This document shows, one piece after another, positions 12,320 to 26,200 of a DNA stretch of 64,000 nt. Position numbers and translations under genes: made by a program. The notes under the pieces are model-generated. The model was not told the DNA's origin and searched no databases. It saw only the letters and a list, made by a program, of their open reading frames with translations. The stretch lies in NCBI GenBank assembly GCA_019055375.1, contig JAHQIW010007140.1:275120-339119 (forward strand), read 5' to 3'. Position 1 is the first letter of the stretch; every line of letters starts with the position of its first letter. Origin of the DNA: Parelaphostrongylus tenuis (Eukaryota > Nematoda > Chromadorea > Rhabditida > Metastrongylidae).

Positions 12320-14630
12320 TAAAATATTCATTTGTTCCCTCATAACCGCGAAGTGCTCATTTTTCTGCCTTTTTTTTATAAAACAAAAAACCAATGTAGT
12401 GAGGTGAGCTGCTTTTCATCAAGTACTTCAACAGTGTATGCGATTGGTCCCAATCGAGTGATGGCTTGCCTAAACGAAAAAATATGACATAAATGGTATA
12501 TTGATAGAAACAAAAAGTAGCATTGTCAAAAAACCGTTCCCAGGAAAACTGAAGGATTTGGTGCAGCTACTCACTAAAATAGCAACAACGTCTTTCCAGA
12601 GGATTTTTGAGTGGGCGGAAAAGCAACTTCCAGTTAGCAAAAAGTGACAGTCATTCTAGACTCAATATAGACTTTTCGTGATCGCTCTCAAAAAAAGAGC
12701 TATCCGGGTGAACAGGTGGAAAATACTAGTACACCATCAACCTATTCCTTCTCATATGAAAGCTTTCATTTCATTCCTTTCCTTCTAGAAGTCGAGCAAT
12801 GGAACCGCTGGTCCAACAACCCAGTAGCCCTCAGGTATAACACACGGGTACACATAGATATCGACGCTCCCCTTAGACAATTCACTAAGGATTAATTGAC
12901 GCCTTAATAAGAATAAAATGAATAATATAGTTCTGAGCCTTTCAGAGGTTGATATATCACTGGCTTACGAACGTTTCGGTAGTCTCTCCCGGCTCACCAG
13001 AGTCACACGCCGCATTAGTCACAACTACTGAAGCTAGGAACGTCGAAACATGCTCGGTGTAAACCGTGTGAAATTGTGCTTTTCGCTACTTTTTTCAGTC
13101 ATTGGATAACGGTTGTTACCAAGCATGTAGACATCCTTCAATCGACTGTTTTTTTAAAAACCTCGCCATAAGCACTGATACAAACGAAAAATCTTCTGTT
13201 CGTATGACTTGACAAAAACTTTTTGCATTTGAAGTTTTCAGTACTAGATTGTTGTTCCTGTTTATTCATTCAATTACTGCTAGGCGTAAATGTAAATGTG
13301 ACATCAGTGCAGTTGAGCTATCATGGAACCAGTCAGTATTTATGTTAGCTTGCTTTCCTGATGAAATCTCTCTTGTTAGGTCAGATGGTTTGGTTTACAT
13401 TAGGCTTTGCTACAATCGATCTGTCAACAGGTGAGAGATGTTTGTAGATTCTTTCACAGATCACATGAACAAGGTGAGGAAAAGCGAAATCCCATGCAAC
13501 CGGTCGGAAACACCATTGCTGATGTTATCAGTTGAATAAATCTTCGCTACAAACACTTAAATCGTTTCCTCGTTATAATTTGTGAGCTAATGGGGTGAAT
13601 ACCCGCTACAAAATGCAAGATAAAATCATTCTTCAGTTTGACAAATTGAAAAATTAACTTGGGAGACATAGCAAAACTGTTCTTCATACTTTGAGCTTTG
13701 TTCAAAGCAAATTTTTGCGCATTTTCCTATCAATAACCAATCTCAGTCACTTGGCCTCAACAATAATGAAATTAGGAATAGACATTTAGGAGCATAGAAT
13801 TGAGGCCTCCCAAACTTTCATAAAATCGTCAAACCGATACCCACAATATCGTTAAAGTTTCATGAATAATTTAAACTAATAATGTTCGAACATAAATGCC
13901 GCTATCAACACCTGCTCTCTTTCACAGCAGTTTCTACCTCCTGGAATTTTTTGAACTTTTGTTACCTCCGCAAAAAATCCGATTATCCTCTCCTTTTTCT
14001 TCTCGCCAAACATTCCAAATGGATTCACATTCATGGATTTTTGAGCAATTGAGGTAAGAACGAACGAAGACTACGAGCCATTTGTTGAAGGGCATAGATC
14101 TCCGCGTCTTCACAGCTATGATGCTCGGAAATAGAATATAACTGAAGCTTGATTCTACTGCAGCACTACCTTATGATAAGTGAAAAAACAATAAATACCA
14201 GGTGTAGAATGATCTCTGCAGAAAGACTGCATTTCTACATGCACTAATAACAGTTGCAAGCGTTTCAAGCGTGAGCTACTCCGAAGAAGTGACGCTAAGA
14301 TTTTTATAATCTTAACAAGCCACTATCACTTTTCGGAATCACAGCCTCAGTTTCAAACTCGAATTCCCACAAAAGTCGCAATAATATTTTAAGGGACTCC
14401 CTTTCAGGACGGAAGGCTTAGGCTTCGTGTTCTTCGTAACTCAATCGACATGTTATTCTCAAAGGGAAAATATGTCAAATTAGTAGAGGACTTAGGTAGG
14501 AATCTTAGATATAACACGACTTGGACATAACTTAGATATTTAGGTATAGCTCCCGATACCAGTCTCGGGTAAGCTCAATCGTGCAAAAAAATAGCGCGGA
14601 ATATTACATTGTGTTATTCTGTCCACAAGA
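12320..14630. other. Gene-free stretch
   Basis: No exon or recognisable transposase. A decayed hammerhead-like block (minus strand, about 12975-13015: CTGGTGAG...GAAACGTTCG) is present and is discussed in the findings. Confidence 0.4.
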
Positions 14631-14639
14631 ACGCATGTG

Positions 14640-14865
14640 ATTTAGTGATTAAAAGTGCTCTGCATAGCACCCAACGTCGATGGCTTGATTTTGCGCTCAT
14701 GGCTCATCAAACCATCCAGTTTTGCGGGGTTGTAAATTGGTACCGCACTAGTTGCAAACTTGTCTGGGAGAAAAGCAGCAGTGACTCGGTACTCACCTCA
14801 GCGAAGTTAAAAATTGAAGATGAATGCATGAAGCATCCGCCAGGGATTGATCAAGGCTGAGGGGT
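14640..14865 (+). mobile_element. S1 SINE, 5'-truncated
   Basis: It carries the S1 body: a GCTCATCAA-CCATCC block, GGTTGTAAATTGGTACC, AACTTGTCTGGGAG, AGCAGCAGTGACTCGGTAC and the 3' end CAGGGATTGATCAAGGCTGAG. The tRNA-like head is mostly lost. Confidence 0.7.
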
Positions 14866-15668
14866 TTATTCTTTATTTCATTCTTTGATCTTTCCACGCC
14901 GAGCAAGCGAAGAAATCTTTCTATCAATCATTCGATTTCCCATCTTGGGTGTAATCTACAAGATAGCCACAAAATTTATCTTAGCGTGTATATCAAGAAG
15001 GAACTTTGGATGAGGCACAACCAGTTGAGCAAACAGGAATTCTGTGAGGATTGCGGTGTCTAGAGCTCTGCCTTGCACTACACGTAAGCAGCCGTCTGAC
15101 TACCCAGCTATCTTTTTCCTTCAAAAACTGTGAAGATTAATGGCAAGCTTATTGTACTTTCATTGAATATTTTACATCAAAAAGTTCAACAATAAAACAA
15201 GATTGCGAAATCTTCAAAGTAAACAGCACAGCAAATAAGAGAAAACTGCTATTAGTGGTGATTAAATTGGCAAAGTGTAGCGCAGCTGCATGGGAAAATT
15301 GCTTAAAGTTCACGCGACAGTTAGATAAGAACAAATCCTGATTGAAAAGCAGAATTCATTCTCCTCAAAACAGTGCCCTCAAAAAAAACTTGATATAGTA
15401 TTCGGGCAAAATTCGTAAACACTTTTACCTATCGCATTTCACGGAACGACAGATTCTTAGGTGTCAGTCAGTTGTTAAATGTACCTGCCTCCTCAATGAT
15501 TTCAGCTTTTCTGTTTTGTAAATTCAATTAAGAACGAACATCATCTAGTATGTAGAGGCGAGGCGATCAATTAACCAAACGTGATTGAGTGAAGGTAAGA
15601 TTGTTCCATAAAGATTATAGGAAAAATTTGAGTCCAGATAAACAGCTAAAAGCTCCGAAGCTCCCGCA

Positions 15669-15932
15669 TTAATCAGTGCCTGCAGACGAGCAATACATTT
15701 GACATCACTAAGTATCCTTAAAGGTGACTGATTACATGTCTGGCCTTTACAATGACTCGTGGTCGTCTACTGACGTATCAAGTCAGCTCTGCTATTCTCT
15801 CACGCAAGTCTGTTAGCAATTTGGCGACCCCGGAGAGATGGAAATATTGGCGATCTCTGGAACGTGGAATCGAATCAACGACCACGTGCATCTCACAATG
15901 CACCTGTAACCACTGCGCCAGACGCATTTCGC
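15669..15932 (-). mobile_element. S1 SINE
   Basis: In minus orientation the head at 15900-15932 reads GGCGCAGTGGTTACAGGTGC (A-box-like), then CGTGGTCGTTGATTCGATTC (B-box-like). The body follows, with the complements of CCCCGGAGAGATGG, TATCAAGTCAG and GTCTGGCCTTTACAATGACTC. Confidence 0.75.
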
Positions 15933-16106
15933 AGATAAACAGATTTCGTATTAATTAGAAAAATTGACTTGTAATTGATATTAACATTGATAATCAGCTT
16001 ACTACTCACCTGAGGTCATACGAGATATTTTCACAAGTATTTTGATGTTTAATGACTGACTGTTCAATGATTAAAATTCAAAATCAATTACAAATTCAAA
16101 ATTATT

Positions 16107-16760
16107 GTGACTAAATCTAACGAAAATGATGTTTACAAGGAACGGATGGGTTGTGTTTGGTTACTTACTACTGGTTGGTTTGTTTACCCTCAACAAACGA
16201 ACTTCTGCGAAATCTCATATTACGTCTACCTAGGTCGTAAAGTTAACATGATGAATGACCTGGCCTCAGAGTTAGGCACGAGGATACGAGCGGCTTGGGA
16301 AGCGTTCAAGAGCATCGAGGACGTGGTGAAGAGGACTAAGAACATCCGACTCCATGCCCATCTTTTTCGACTCGACAGTTTTCCCTGTCCACAGCAGAGA
16401 TCTGGTCGCTACTTAAGCAGGATGGCGTTGTTGAACGAGCAGTCGAAAGGTCGATACTAGGAGTATCTCGTATCTCGCAAATGAAAGGTTCCGGAGTTCC
16501 GACATACGTTAACGACCGAAGATCAAAAACGCCGTTCAACACGCCAGGATATCAAAATAAGGTGGGCTAGACACATAATGCGCTTTAGTGACAACCAATG
16601 GACGAGACTACTCTTGCACGCGATAGGGATAGATGAAAGTGTTGTTAGCGCCCGCTCGAGCGAGTCAACGATTAAGGGTACGAGACGTGATACTGATGAT
16701 ACATTGACTAACGTCTTGAAGACCTTTTCCAAAGCCATACGTATTGCTACAGTCGTTTTT
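16107..16760 (+). pseudogene. RTE-type LINE reverse transcriptase relic (C-terminal part)
   Basis: The + strand reads YVYLGRKVNMMNDLASELGT, then RAAWEAFKSIEDVVKRTKNI and LHAHLF. Later, in another frame, it reads ARHIMRFSDNQWTR. These blocks are typical of the segment after the reverse transcriptase domain in strongylid RTE-like retrotransposons, where YVYLG, RAAW-AFKSIEDVVKKTKN and W-GHVMR occur in this order. At least two frameshifts separate the blocks and the catalytic YxDD region is absent, so this is a dead 5'-truncated copy. Confidence 0.75.
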
Positions 16761-16779
16761 CATTAATCAGTGAATTTCT

Positions 16780-19700
16780 TCAAATTAATAAAACTCAATT
16801 CATGAACCCTTGACTGTCTTAAATGAGCACTTTTCTTTCCGGCTTCTGAAGATTGAGATGTTTTCAAGTTCCCAATAACTGACTATGAAGGAAGCTTTCT
16901 CGTTTGGAATAATTAATCCAAAACGTCAAGTCTGTGTCAAACATAATTTCGATTCCTTTTTGACTCATTTAAATTCAACCAAGACGACCAAGGTTTCGCC
17001 CAAACATGGTTCTGATTGTCATGTGACAAACTTCTCCTTCACTCAAAAGTCATCATAGATTTTGCTTTTGCGTCTGATGTTTCCCTGAAATTGTACCTTC
17101 TCGGATTTGAAGCTTTCCATTTAGGTTTTGTTCATGCACACATAAATAGGTCGACCCGCTTTGTCGAACTATTCGTTGAATATTCAATTTATATTCCGCA
17201 CGTTTTCTTGTCCTTCTATGATATATGTGGAAATGGAAGAATGCGAGCGAATCGTTCACTCCAGTGCAGATCCTCTCATATTTCTTTGACGCCCATCTAT
17301 GAAAAGTGCTGAATTCAGGAAGTCAATTGGGAAATAAAGGAAATTTGGAGTGCTCTCCAAGACGCTTTTAGTAAATCTGTTATACGGTATATTCTAGTCT
17401 CTCTAGTTTTTCGCCCATACAGTACAGCCTAGGATATCGTTCCTCGCCACACATTTATGAAAAGAAAAAGCAGAAAGCAACTACTTTTCCATGTGGATTC
17501 GCTAATTTCCTTCTCAAGCACTCTCTATCGTTTGGACTCCCATTAGACCAACCTTAAACACCTTCAGCAGTACCGGTATGATAATCGCCCTTGAGTCTGC
17601 GATAAGGAATTTGATACAGTCTCAGTTTTCTTCTAGTGGAATTATTTGATATAATGTTTATTTTCTTTTATTTTTGACAGCATGAGGAACTAACCCTTAT
17701 GCGGAAGAAAACTGCATTTGAACTACTGGCTGTAACGAAGCTCGAGCAAAATGCATACAACATAAAACGTTTATGCAAGGGAAGGACCCATGTCAACTCA
17801 TCACAATACAGAACCAAATAATTACACCAAAACAAATCCAAAGTAGATATCATTGAATGGGAAACTCTTCACAAATCAAATTCAAATCAGTGATATGTTT
17901 GAAAGATACGAAATGTTGCGAGCAGAAAAAACAATCTAGTGAGCAGCGATTTGTACTCAGTATGTTCGACAAATCCTGATGTCATCCTTGCAGTGGTCAA
18001 TCAAAGTATAATCATACATACATAGTAGATGGCTTAAAACAAACCTATCCAACAAGAAATAATTCAATTTACATACGTCAATGTATAACTGAGATGTTCT
18101 GATGAACCGGCTGGTGCTACTCTTTTTTGGATTTACACATTTTCATGAGAATTTAGAGACTTTAGATTGGAAGCACTGTCGTCGGAGATTTTCTAAGAAC
18201 GCTAGCGCATAAGCTTGACATAAAACGAAGCCCTCGCTCACCACCAGGTACATACGAGAGTACAAACCTGAATTTAGCGATTGCATTCAGTCGCATAATT
18301 ATTGGTAATCATGCGATTCAGATTGCCAGTATCATAAATAAAACAGTAGAAACTTCTATCGTAAGAAGTTTGAAGTGTTTAATTCAAAACTATTCAACTC
18401 TCTTAAAGGGAAATTTGAATTACAGAACTGACAGTTTCATTACTTTAGTGATTTGTCTATCTAGATGGCTGCATAGTGTCATGTTCACCAAGACACTCTC
18501 CCAACAAGTTACCTCGAAATCTAAATTTTTTCATGCACATTGGAAGCTCATCAGATATCAAATCAAGCACAAAGTGAACGATTATGCTCATATTTGAATG
18601 CTGTGGTTGAATTTTTCATTTCTCCACGAAGCAGCTTTACTTACAATTTTGGAAGGTGGAAAACCGTTCAATCCATTTGAGAGAGTGCAAGTAGACTGCT
18701 TGTTTTAAAACGTCCTTGTTAGACAGAAAAAACCAAAATGACATGACATTTTACTACTGTTAGTGGAACTTCTCAAGAAATCTAGGAGATTTCAGAATAA
18801 ATTTACCTTAATTCAAGAACACGAATTAAAGAAGTAGGATCGTTCAAGAGTGTACATTATTGTAGCTAAACTCAAATCAGAAACTTTTAATAGTCCCTAG
18901 AAAATCGATTTTATGATCGATTCAACTGAAAAACATGATGCAGTGTCAAGAGGGTTGAAACGTTACGCCTGTATCGATGGTTCGACAACCAACATGGGTC
19001 AGGCATTCTATGAATATTAATCCAAAGTTTATTTATTTATTCTAATGTAGAGAAATATAATCTACTCAGCCTGTGATACCTGTATGCTACTGTGATGTAA
19101 ATTAAATTATCCAGCGAATTTGAGAATGATTAACACCATGAACTCGACCTTTCTCATATTAAAATCATTCTAAAGAAGTTTGAAAAATACTGCATACTTA
19201 CCGGATAGCGATACTGAAAGCCAGCCAAGAACAACGTCTTTTACGAATAAGTCAACAGGGTAGCTATTATTAGTTCAATTTATCTCGCTCTTGAGTGAAG
19301 CGAAACACATTGTGCTCATTAATCATCAGGTCATCTCAATCAATCTTCACCGAAATACTAACAAAACAAACAACAAGAAAATTTTAAAGATGCTTGAATG
19401 GATCAAAATCTCATTCTGAGAGATCAGTACTAAGCGAGAAAATTCTAGAACATTAAAACGACTTTTTCAAGTCCTGTACTATCGCGCCATTCAAATTACC
19501 AGTATATTGTTCAAATATCCCCAAAACAAATAAGTCGTACCTTGCATCTTCTATAATTGTCGACAAAGTCAGTCTGAGGAAAACTACTATTTGACGTATA
19601 TTATATGAGCTTTTTAAAGTTTATTTTTGGAACAAAGACCATATAGTGATAATCCAATCTTCCGTTTTCACAACTGCCTCTGGCTTGATACCAGCTTCCA

Positions 19701-21780
19701 AATTTCACAAAAAAGGGCTCTCTTGTAATTTAGGAGTTCTCCATCAATTTTCGGAGAGTAGTAGTAGTTGGTAAACGAAATTTCTACATTTGGAAAAATA
19801 AAGGAAGTAGTTACAGATTCGAATTAAAATAGCAAGGCGGATATGGAAAACTTTCCGGGTCTAGAACTTGAAAGTTATTGGTAGTGTGAACAGGACCAAC
19901 AACATGCTAAAGCTTCTATGGATGGTATCTACCTTATTTGCTGTACCGGACGAAAATTTTCTTGAGTCAGGATAAATCACGCTGCGACGATTACATAAAG
20001 AACATTCTTCAGACAGTAAAGTCATTTCCCATACGTAACTTGACTGACAAGGTTTTCTTCAGGTAGAGCGATGCTTGGAGGAATCTGTGCTGTTCTGATT
20101 TCTATATAAAACTAAAAAAAAAACAAAATGCCAAAAATTTTCGTCCTTTCCAAACTTCACGATTCGAATTTTCCACATTTTACCTATAACTAAGGTTAAG
20201 TTTATTCAAATTAAGAAGTTCAAAACAAACACAATAAGGCACGACTAAGGCCACATAGTAGTTCATGGTAGTAAAAATGTGTCTTAGCAATAAGGTTATT
20301 TCGTCGGCAATATTTTGACAACGCACTTCGTTTGATATTTCATTCAATGTAAAGCGAACAATGTGAACGGCAAGTTTATAGGCCAAACTCGCCACTACGG
20401 CCTTGGATAACATTTGATCACTGCAGATGCCAGCCTAATTCTACATGTTATCAATCTCTGTAAAAAGGAGCTGTTGTATTATTACACGTGACGAATTTAG
20501 CATGGTCGGGAATCCCAAAAAATTGAGCGCCTTCTTTTGTACAAGCATAGAGTCTTTAGAATTTTCGTTCGAAACAAAACGATGGTAAATCTGCTTTCCA
20601 AAAAGGCGATTTCCGCAAATACAAGGAAAGTGCTCCAGCAGTTCACCGTCATTTACTATGCTATTGCTGATTGACGAGATACGATGTAAAGGGTCAAGCC
20701 CTTCCCTCCAGTAGGGCTATGTTAACAAGCCTGACATTCCAAACAAAATTCTTGCTAGAAGTAAATCAAAGCCATGCCAGACCCTGGCGAGTAAGTATGG
20801 TACTACTTCGTCAATGAGAGTGACAATAAGGGATTTATAGGAAACTTTGTAGAAAAGATATTTTTCTGCTAAAGTTATGAAAATGTCTGAGTTGACTGCA
20901 TATCAATTTGAACTAGTCAGGCTCCGAAAAGTAGATGGCGGAAAAATTAGCTAATATTATATTGAATGAAATTTGCTGTTAACACCTTGTCCCTGCTCAT
21001 AAAAAGAGCAGTGAATTTATGGAAAGCGTCTAACGCTTTTACATAATCAGTGCCTATTGAATAGTTTGATCACCTGACAGGGAAGGAAGGACCTTTTCCT
21101 GGCGCTGTCTCGAGTCAATCGATGAGAGTACAGATGAAATAGGTATCAAAAAAAGTGCTCTTTCAAAAAAGCATACAATTTTCCACCATCATTGAAAGAC
21201 TTAGGAACATGCTGCCCTATCGATAATTAAAGATTCCATGAGCTGAGTTAAAAAATTCACTTAAACGCCCTTTTGATGAAAATTTCGCAGGAAATTAAAA
21301 CTTCCAAGGAAAAATTGAACGTGGGCACAGAAAATGACACATTTATGGACAATGCAGTGTTCTCCTAATGAGAATTTGCTTTTTTATGGGCTTCAACGAT
21401 TCTTAAAATGAGTTAGCGATAAAATGACATGAAAAAGAATTTTATCGGGATAACGACTATAGCAGTATATTTGTAATTTCCTGATAAAGAATTTAGATCT
21501 CGCTGATTTCGTGAAATCGATGAAGTTCAATGAGAACTGCGATATGCTGATTTCAGTTTGAAAGGCTAAACTATTTTCTCATGCTTTGCAATCAGTGCAT
21601 GCGTGTAATGAAATTAGGAGGGTGCGAATTCCGTCATTTAAACAGCTGTTTAGACAAATTCTATTAAGGTGGTGATATGCTGCAGGAGAAAATAAGTTGA
21701 AAATTTAAGTTATGTAGTAAGTAACGAATAGCCTTTTAAAAGATATTCGTCATGTACAAAAATCAAGGTCCACAGTTATA
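16780..21780. other. Gene-free stretch
   Basis: Five kilobases of AT-rich sequence with no supported exon, transposase or structural RNA. Short open frames lack motifs. No repeat family described for this window was recognised here. Confidence 0.4.
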
Positions 21781-21786
21781 TAAGAG

Positions 21787-22060
21787 GTACGCGTGTAGCC
21801 TAGCGGTTGGAGACGTTTCGCAGTACAGACGTGGGTGCTGGTTCCATCTCATACTCCAATCTTGCCAAACACTCCGTTCTATAGGAGCGCTAAATTTGTA
21901 CCGGACTATGTAGGGGGTAGGATATAGCAGCCTGACTTAGTACTTAAGCCAAGGCAAGTCAATGTTTAGAGCAGATGTGCATTTAATCACCTCTAACGAC
22001 GCCTAATGAAGTCAAATGCATGACACATTCCTCGGAGACTGATCAACGCCGTAAGCTTTA
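21787..22060 (+). mobile_element. S1-like SINE
   Basis: A tRNA-like head (GCGTGTAGCCTAGCGGTTGG, then GCTGGTTCCATCTC) is followed by the S1 body: AATCTTGCCAAACACTCC, AAATTTGTACCGGACTA and CACCTCTAACGACGCCTAAT. The 3' end is CTGATCAACGCC. It is moderately diverged. Confidence 0.7.
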
Positions 22061-22569
22061 TGCATTTCATCCTTTATGCAGACACACAAACCACAATCCA
22101 GTCATTTTCACTCGCTCTATCTCGAACTACAATTTAAGAATGGAAGATAAAGAAATTAGCTTCCCTCAAACTACTTCAACCGGTTGAAGTCCGTCATTAT
22201 GACAACAAATCTAAAATTTCCATACGCCTCAATTTTCTCAAAGAATTAATTGAAGATTGATCTTACCTATCAAAGAATGTTGAAAACTACTGCATCTAAA
22301 CTTGATTCCAGGAAAACTACAAGATTTACAACAATGACAATTACTTTATGGATATATAGTTCGCAGTGGCATCTTATGGAATATGTGATTTTACCACCGC
22401 GTGTGTAAATGACTCGAATAATCCGACCATGTCAGGTCGTTCAATTCAAAAAACTCCTAAACTGCCGGACTGCAAACCGATGTTACGTAAAACTACCGAG
22501 TTTTAAGAAAAGCTTGTGATTCCTAGCTAAACAGAAAAATCATTATCATCTTGGAGTTGTAGAAAGTAG

Positions 22570-22848
22570 TGGTCAGAGGCGCCCTGCACTACGTACGCAG
22601 TCTTTAGTTTGACTTGCGCACTCGGCTTATCAAGCCTTCCAATCTCATCGAGGGTTGCTGAGTTAGTATCAGCTTATTCACAGGGTATAACAACATTGAC
22701 TTGATACATCAGTGATCCACCCACCACAAGTCATTGTATAGACCAAATTTCCATACAGTCACCTCGGACGATGCTTGATGAAGTCGATTACAAGGCGCTT
22801 CCTCCTGGTCTTCATCAACGCCGAGACCTTTTATGGCGAGTTGAGTTC
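22570..22848 (+). mobile_element. S1 SINE
   Basis: The body blocks CTTATCAAGCCTTCCAATCT, TTGACTTGATACATCAGTG, CACCACAAGTCATTGTA, CGATGCTTGATGAAGTCGA and the 3' end CATCAACGCCGAGACCTTTT are in S1 order. The head is partly decayed. Confidence 0.75.
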
Positions 22849-22859
22849 ATTTAAGTCCA

Positions 22860-25800
22860 GTAGAGGGCATAATTAAGAGTTCCATTTCCATGAATAACCA
22901 AACTATTTGGCTTCTTTTATAGAGAATTGAGGAAAACCCAATACTTGAACGTTTGATAGATATAGGCGCTTGCAAAATAAATTGCTGAAGGCTTGGTTGC
23001 TGGGGCGTCAATACACTATATTATATTCAACAATTAACAAAGCGTGGATTACTGCTGTTACTTAGCAAAGTGCTTTGCGAGATAGACGTATAAATTATGA
23101 AAAGCGTGGTTTTAAGACTTCAGCAGTTTTGCGTCATGCTATGCTTCCGCAGCACGAAATCCTCAAAAGAGCAAACCCACATCAACACATTTCCAACGAA
23201 TTCCCATCGCATAAAAAAAGAAGAAAAGCGCAATTATGCTCTTCCTCGGATGTCTACCGACGCCTTCGTTATTACACGACAAAGCAATGTTCCAGAAGGA
23301 AAAAAAAATCAAATTTTGTTATGCCACAATTTCATCAAAATTGGGAAACTGGTTTTCGAAAAAACATACTGGCTGCCATATTTCTAGATATTTTTAATTT
23401 GAGTTATCAAATTTCAGCTTCAAAATGGTTCTCATAAAAATCAAGTCGCTAAAAAATCAAGTGAGATAGGAGGAACGCCGTAAGGTTTGGGTTTCATAGG
23501 AATACCAAAGAAATTTCAAATCTTTTTTTTTTACTAAAAACCAGCTTTTACAACAAAAAGATTCAACTACTGGATTACATTAAAAAATAATGAAATATCG
23601 CTCTAAAATTAATAGTCGAAACAATGGTACATAATATGCATGAATAGTTCCAAGTCAAATTAGAACACTAAACGACAAGAAATTTCTTGAAGACCTAAGA
23701 TACGCTTGATCCCAAAGTTGCATTAAAATGAATAAATATCAGTAATAAATTTTTGTAGAAACTCGTACACAACATAACGTCATTTCTACTTCTTACACAT
23801 GGAAAATTCTCACAAACCAGCCACGTGCCATTTGGAAACCGCTATTTTTCACCTCTACTTATCTACTAACTACACCCAGCCATTCAGCTAGCTACGGTCA
23901 GCATCACGTCATAGCCAAGCAAGCTCAGACCACTAATCCAACTTCAAATCCAGTTCAAATATTTTTTTACGGTTGACAGTGCTGACAATATCATATGCAA
24001 AGACTGGTCGTGAACAAAATTTATTATTTTTGTGAATGCCTAAGGAAAATTCGCCATCTCGAATCAAACCACGAGTTATTGACAATCCGACTTCACAAAC
24101 AATTATAGATGTGATTCGATTCTATTAATAAGATTAAGTATCAAAAAGCACTCACCATACGAGTGAAAAGGCTTGGAAAACGGCAGCAATGAATGTGAAC
24201 AAGGTGCTTTGCAACTGAAAACATCATATATCGTCAATGATCCATTTGACTTTGGTAAAATTAATGATTTTTGACCGGTTCCCAGTTTCCAAATCCCAGG
24301 GTACATCTTCGTTGTAATCACGCCTAAAATCGTGAATGGCTAGTATTTGGTGATGTGAGGGCGGTTGTTTTCGACATTTATGCTCATGGCAATTTGACAG
24401 CCACAATTCCCGACGGACATGTGAACTCTTAGTCTCTCGTCCAAGTCTTTGAAATAATCCGCAACGAAAACATAGCCACCCCCATTATCTGAATTAATTT
24501 TTTTTTTGTGTCATTGAAAATTATACTATGTAAATGTTACAAGAAGTAACACAGACGATTATGATGCAAATTTTACATACCACTCACTCGTTCAAATAAA
24601 GAATAATCAGTATTTCAGTCGATCTTTATGAATAACAGGCTTTGAAACAAGAATGTTTCGGTGGGGTTTTAACTTATCACGAGTGTTAGGCATTTGTAGG
24701 CCTCATAATTTTCCGGAACGGTTCATCTCACAACCATGACTTAAGGCTGTTCATGCATGCGAAACTTCAATATAATAGAATGTTTACTTATATGGAGAAA
24801 TAACTCAAATCAAAGAGTACGACATTATCGAGCGGAAGTCTACCCGAGAGTAGTCTAAAAAAAACCCAACTATAGATTGGCAAACCTATTTTGAATACGC
24901 ATGGTTACCCAATTTATACCAACGATCAGATGTTCTGCGCGGCCACTAGAGGACTCCAGGGAAATGCTTATCCAACGAGTTTAACGAAGAGTGAGTTCCA
25001 AATCGTACACTTCACTGACATAGGTCATCAACTATTCAGACTATGATCACACCCACTTTCGAAATGTTTGAACCATAAGAGCTCTGAGCGATAGAAGACG
25101 ATTACTACGGGATTGAATTTCAGCAGATCAGTTACTGACTAAGAACGAGAATTGGCCATTCGTTCATGGAAACCAGATCGTTGTTTCCATAGTACTATTA
25201 CCCTTCTGAGACAAACACCGAATATGACAAAGTCTTTTCAACGAAAGCGACCACATAAGCATAAGAAATTGCGCTGGCCTAACATAACCTGAATTTCATA
25301 ATTTGTTACACAAAGGCTGCCACCTGCTTCGTCCCTCGCCATAAAATCATAATCTCAGTAAAACGGGCTACTAAACTCCAGAAAATTCATGAAAAGATTG
25401 TGGGCCGACAGACACTGTACCGTCAAACTTGAGTGACGATTAGTGGTATTTCAATGCATTTTCAATGTAATCCGATCATTAAAAATCGAATATGTGTGAT
25501 ATGTTTGACCTTTGGTCACAAGAACTTAGAACATTGTATGACAATGAGCTGGGCGGGCACATAATCTCATGTTTCACATGATTGGCGCAAAAAAATCAGT
25601 CTCTCTGAGAGTAGCGCCAGTTGTGCTTCATCGACAATGGGGCGGCGCCTAGCGAGACGGGTCCCATGGTTCGCACCCTTGCAGGCAGCTTCATCTTTCG
25701 TTCGACGTTGTCTCGTAAAACGACGTCTGTTCCCCATTCTCACGACTTGTAGTTTCTACAAGAAAGCATTTTATAGAAAGCTTTTTAACTGTCGGCTTGC

Positions 25801-26170
25801 ATCTTATTTCTGCTTTGAACCTCTTATTTCGTGACGAATAACGATATTGCTTGTTTGGCCGCAATTTAATTAGGCATGGATACGATTACTCGCATCACAC
25901 CCTGAGCATAACCAAATAAACGGCAAACAGAAGGACCAAAATGTTATTCCAAAAACAGCCATGCTGCCTCGTTGCTATGACGGAGTAATCACGCAGTCTA
26001 ATGAAAAAATTTACAAGTGGCATGGAGTTGCCACAGAAAATCGAGCTTTGAAGTGATTGCTCATAAAAACATTTGAGATTCCTGCTCACCGTTTTCGACA
26101 TTCTTCTTGTATTGTTCGTTCTTTTCTCGTTCTTTGAACTCAAGATAACCATGAGCAATTCCATCAGATA
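22860..26170. other. Gene-free stretch upstream of the calmodulin-like gene
   Basis: No exon is firmly supported. A GC-richer patch at about 25628-25740 is noted in the findings. A minus-strand open stretch near 24224-24406 contains coding-looking residues (DFRRDYNEDVPWDLETG) but shows no splice context or recognised family. Confidence 0.4.
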
Positions 26171-26173
26171 GAA

Positions 26174-26183
26174 TTTATTGCAG
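26174..26183 (+). promoter_or_regulatory. 3' splice acceptor before calmodulin-like start
   Basis: The sequence TTTATTGCAG lies 17 nt before the ATG at 26201. In nematodes an acceptor this close to the start ATG often receives a trans-spliced leader. It could equally be the acceptor of an internal exon, because the intervening bases are open in frame. Confidence 0.5.
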
Positions 26184-26200
26184 ACTGCGAACAATCTGGC

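Noticed and set aside
23075..23437. + strand open frame of 120 codons, Lys/Arg/Ser rich
   Set aside because: Two frames are open over the same span and neither has a motif or typical exon borders.
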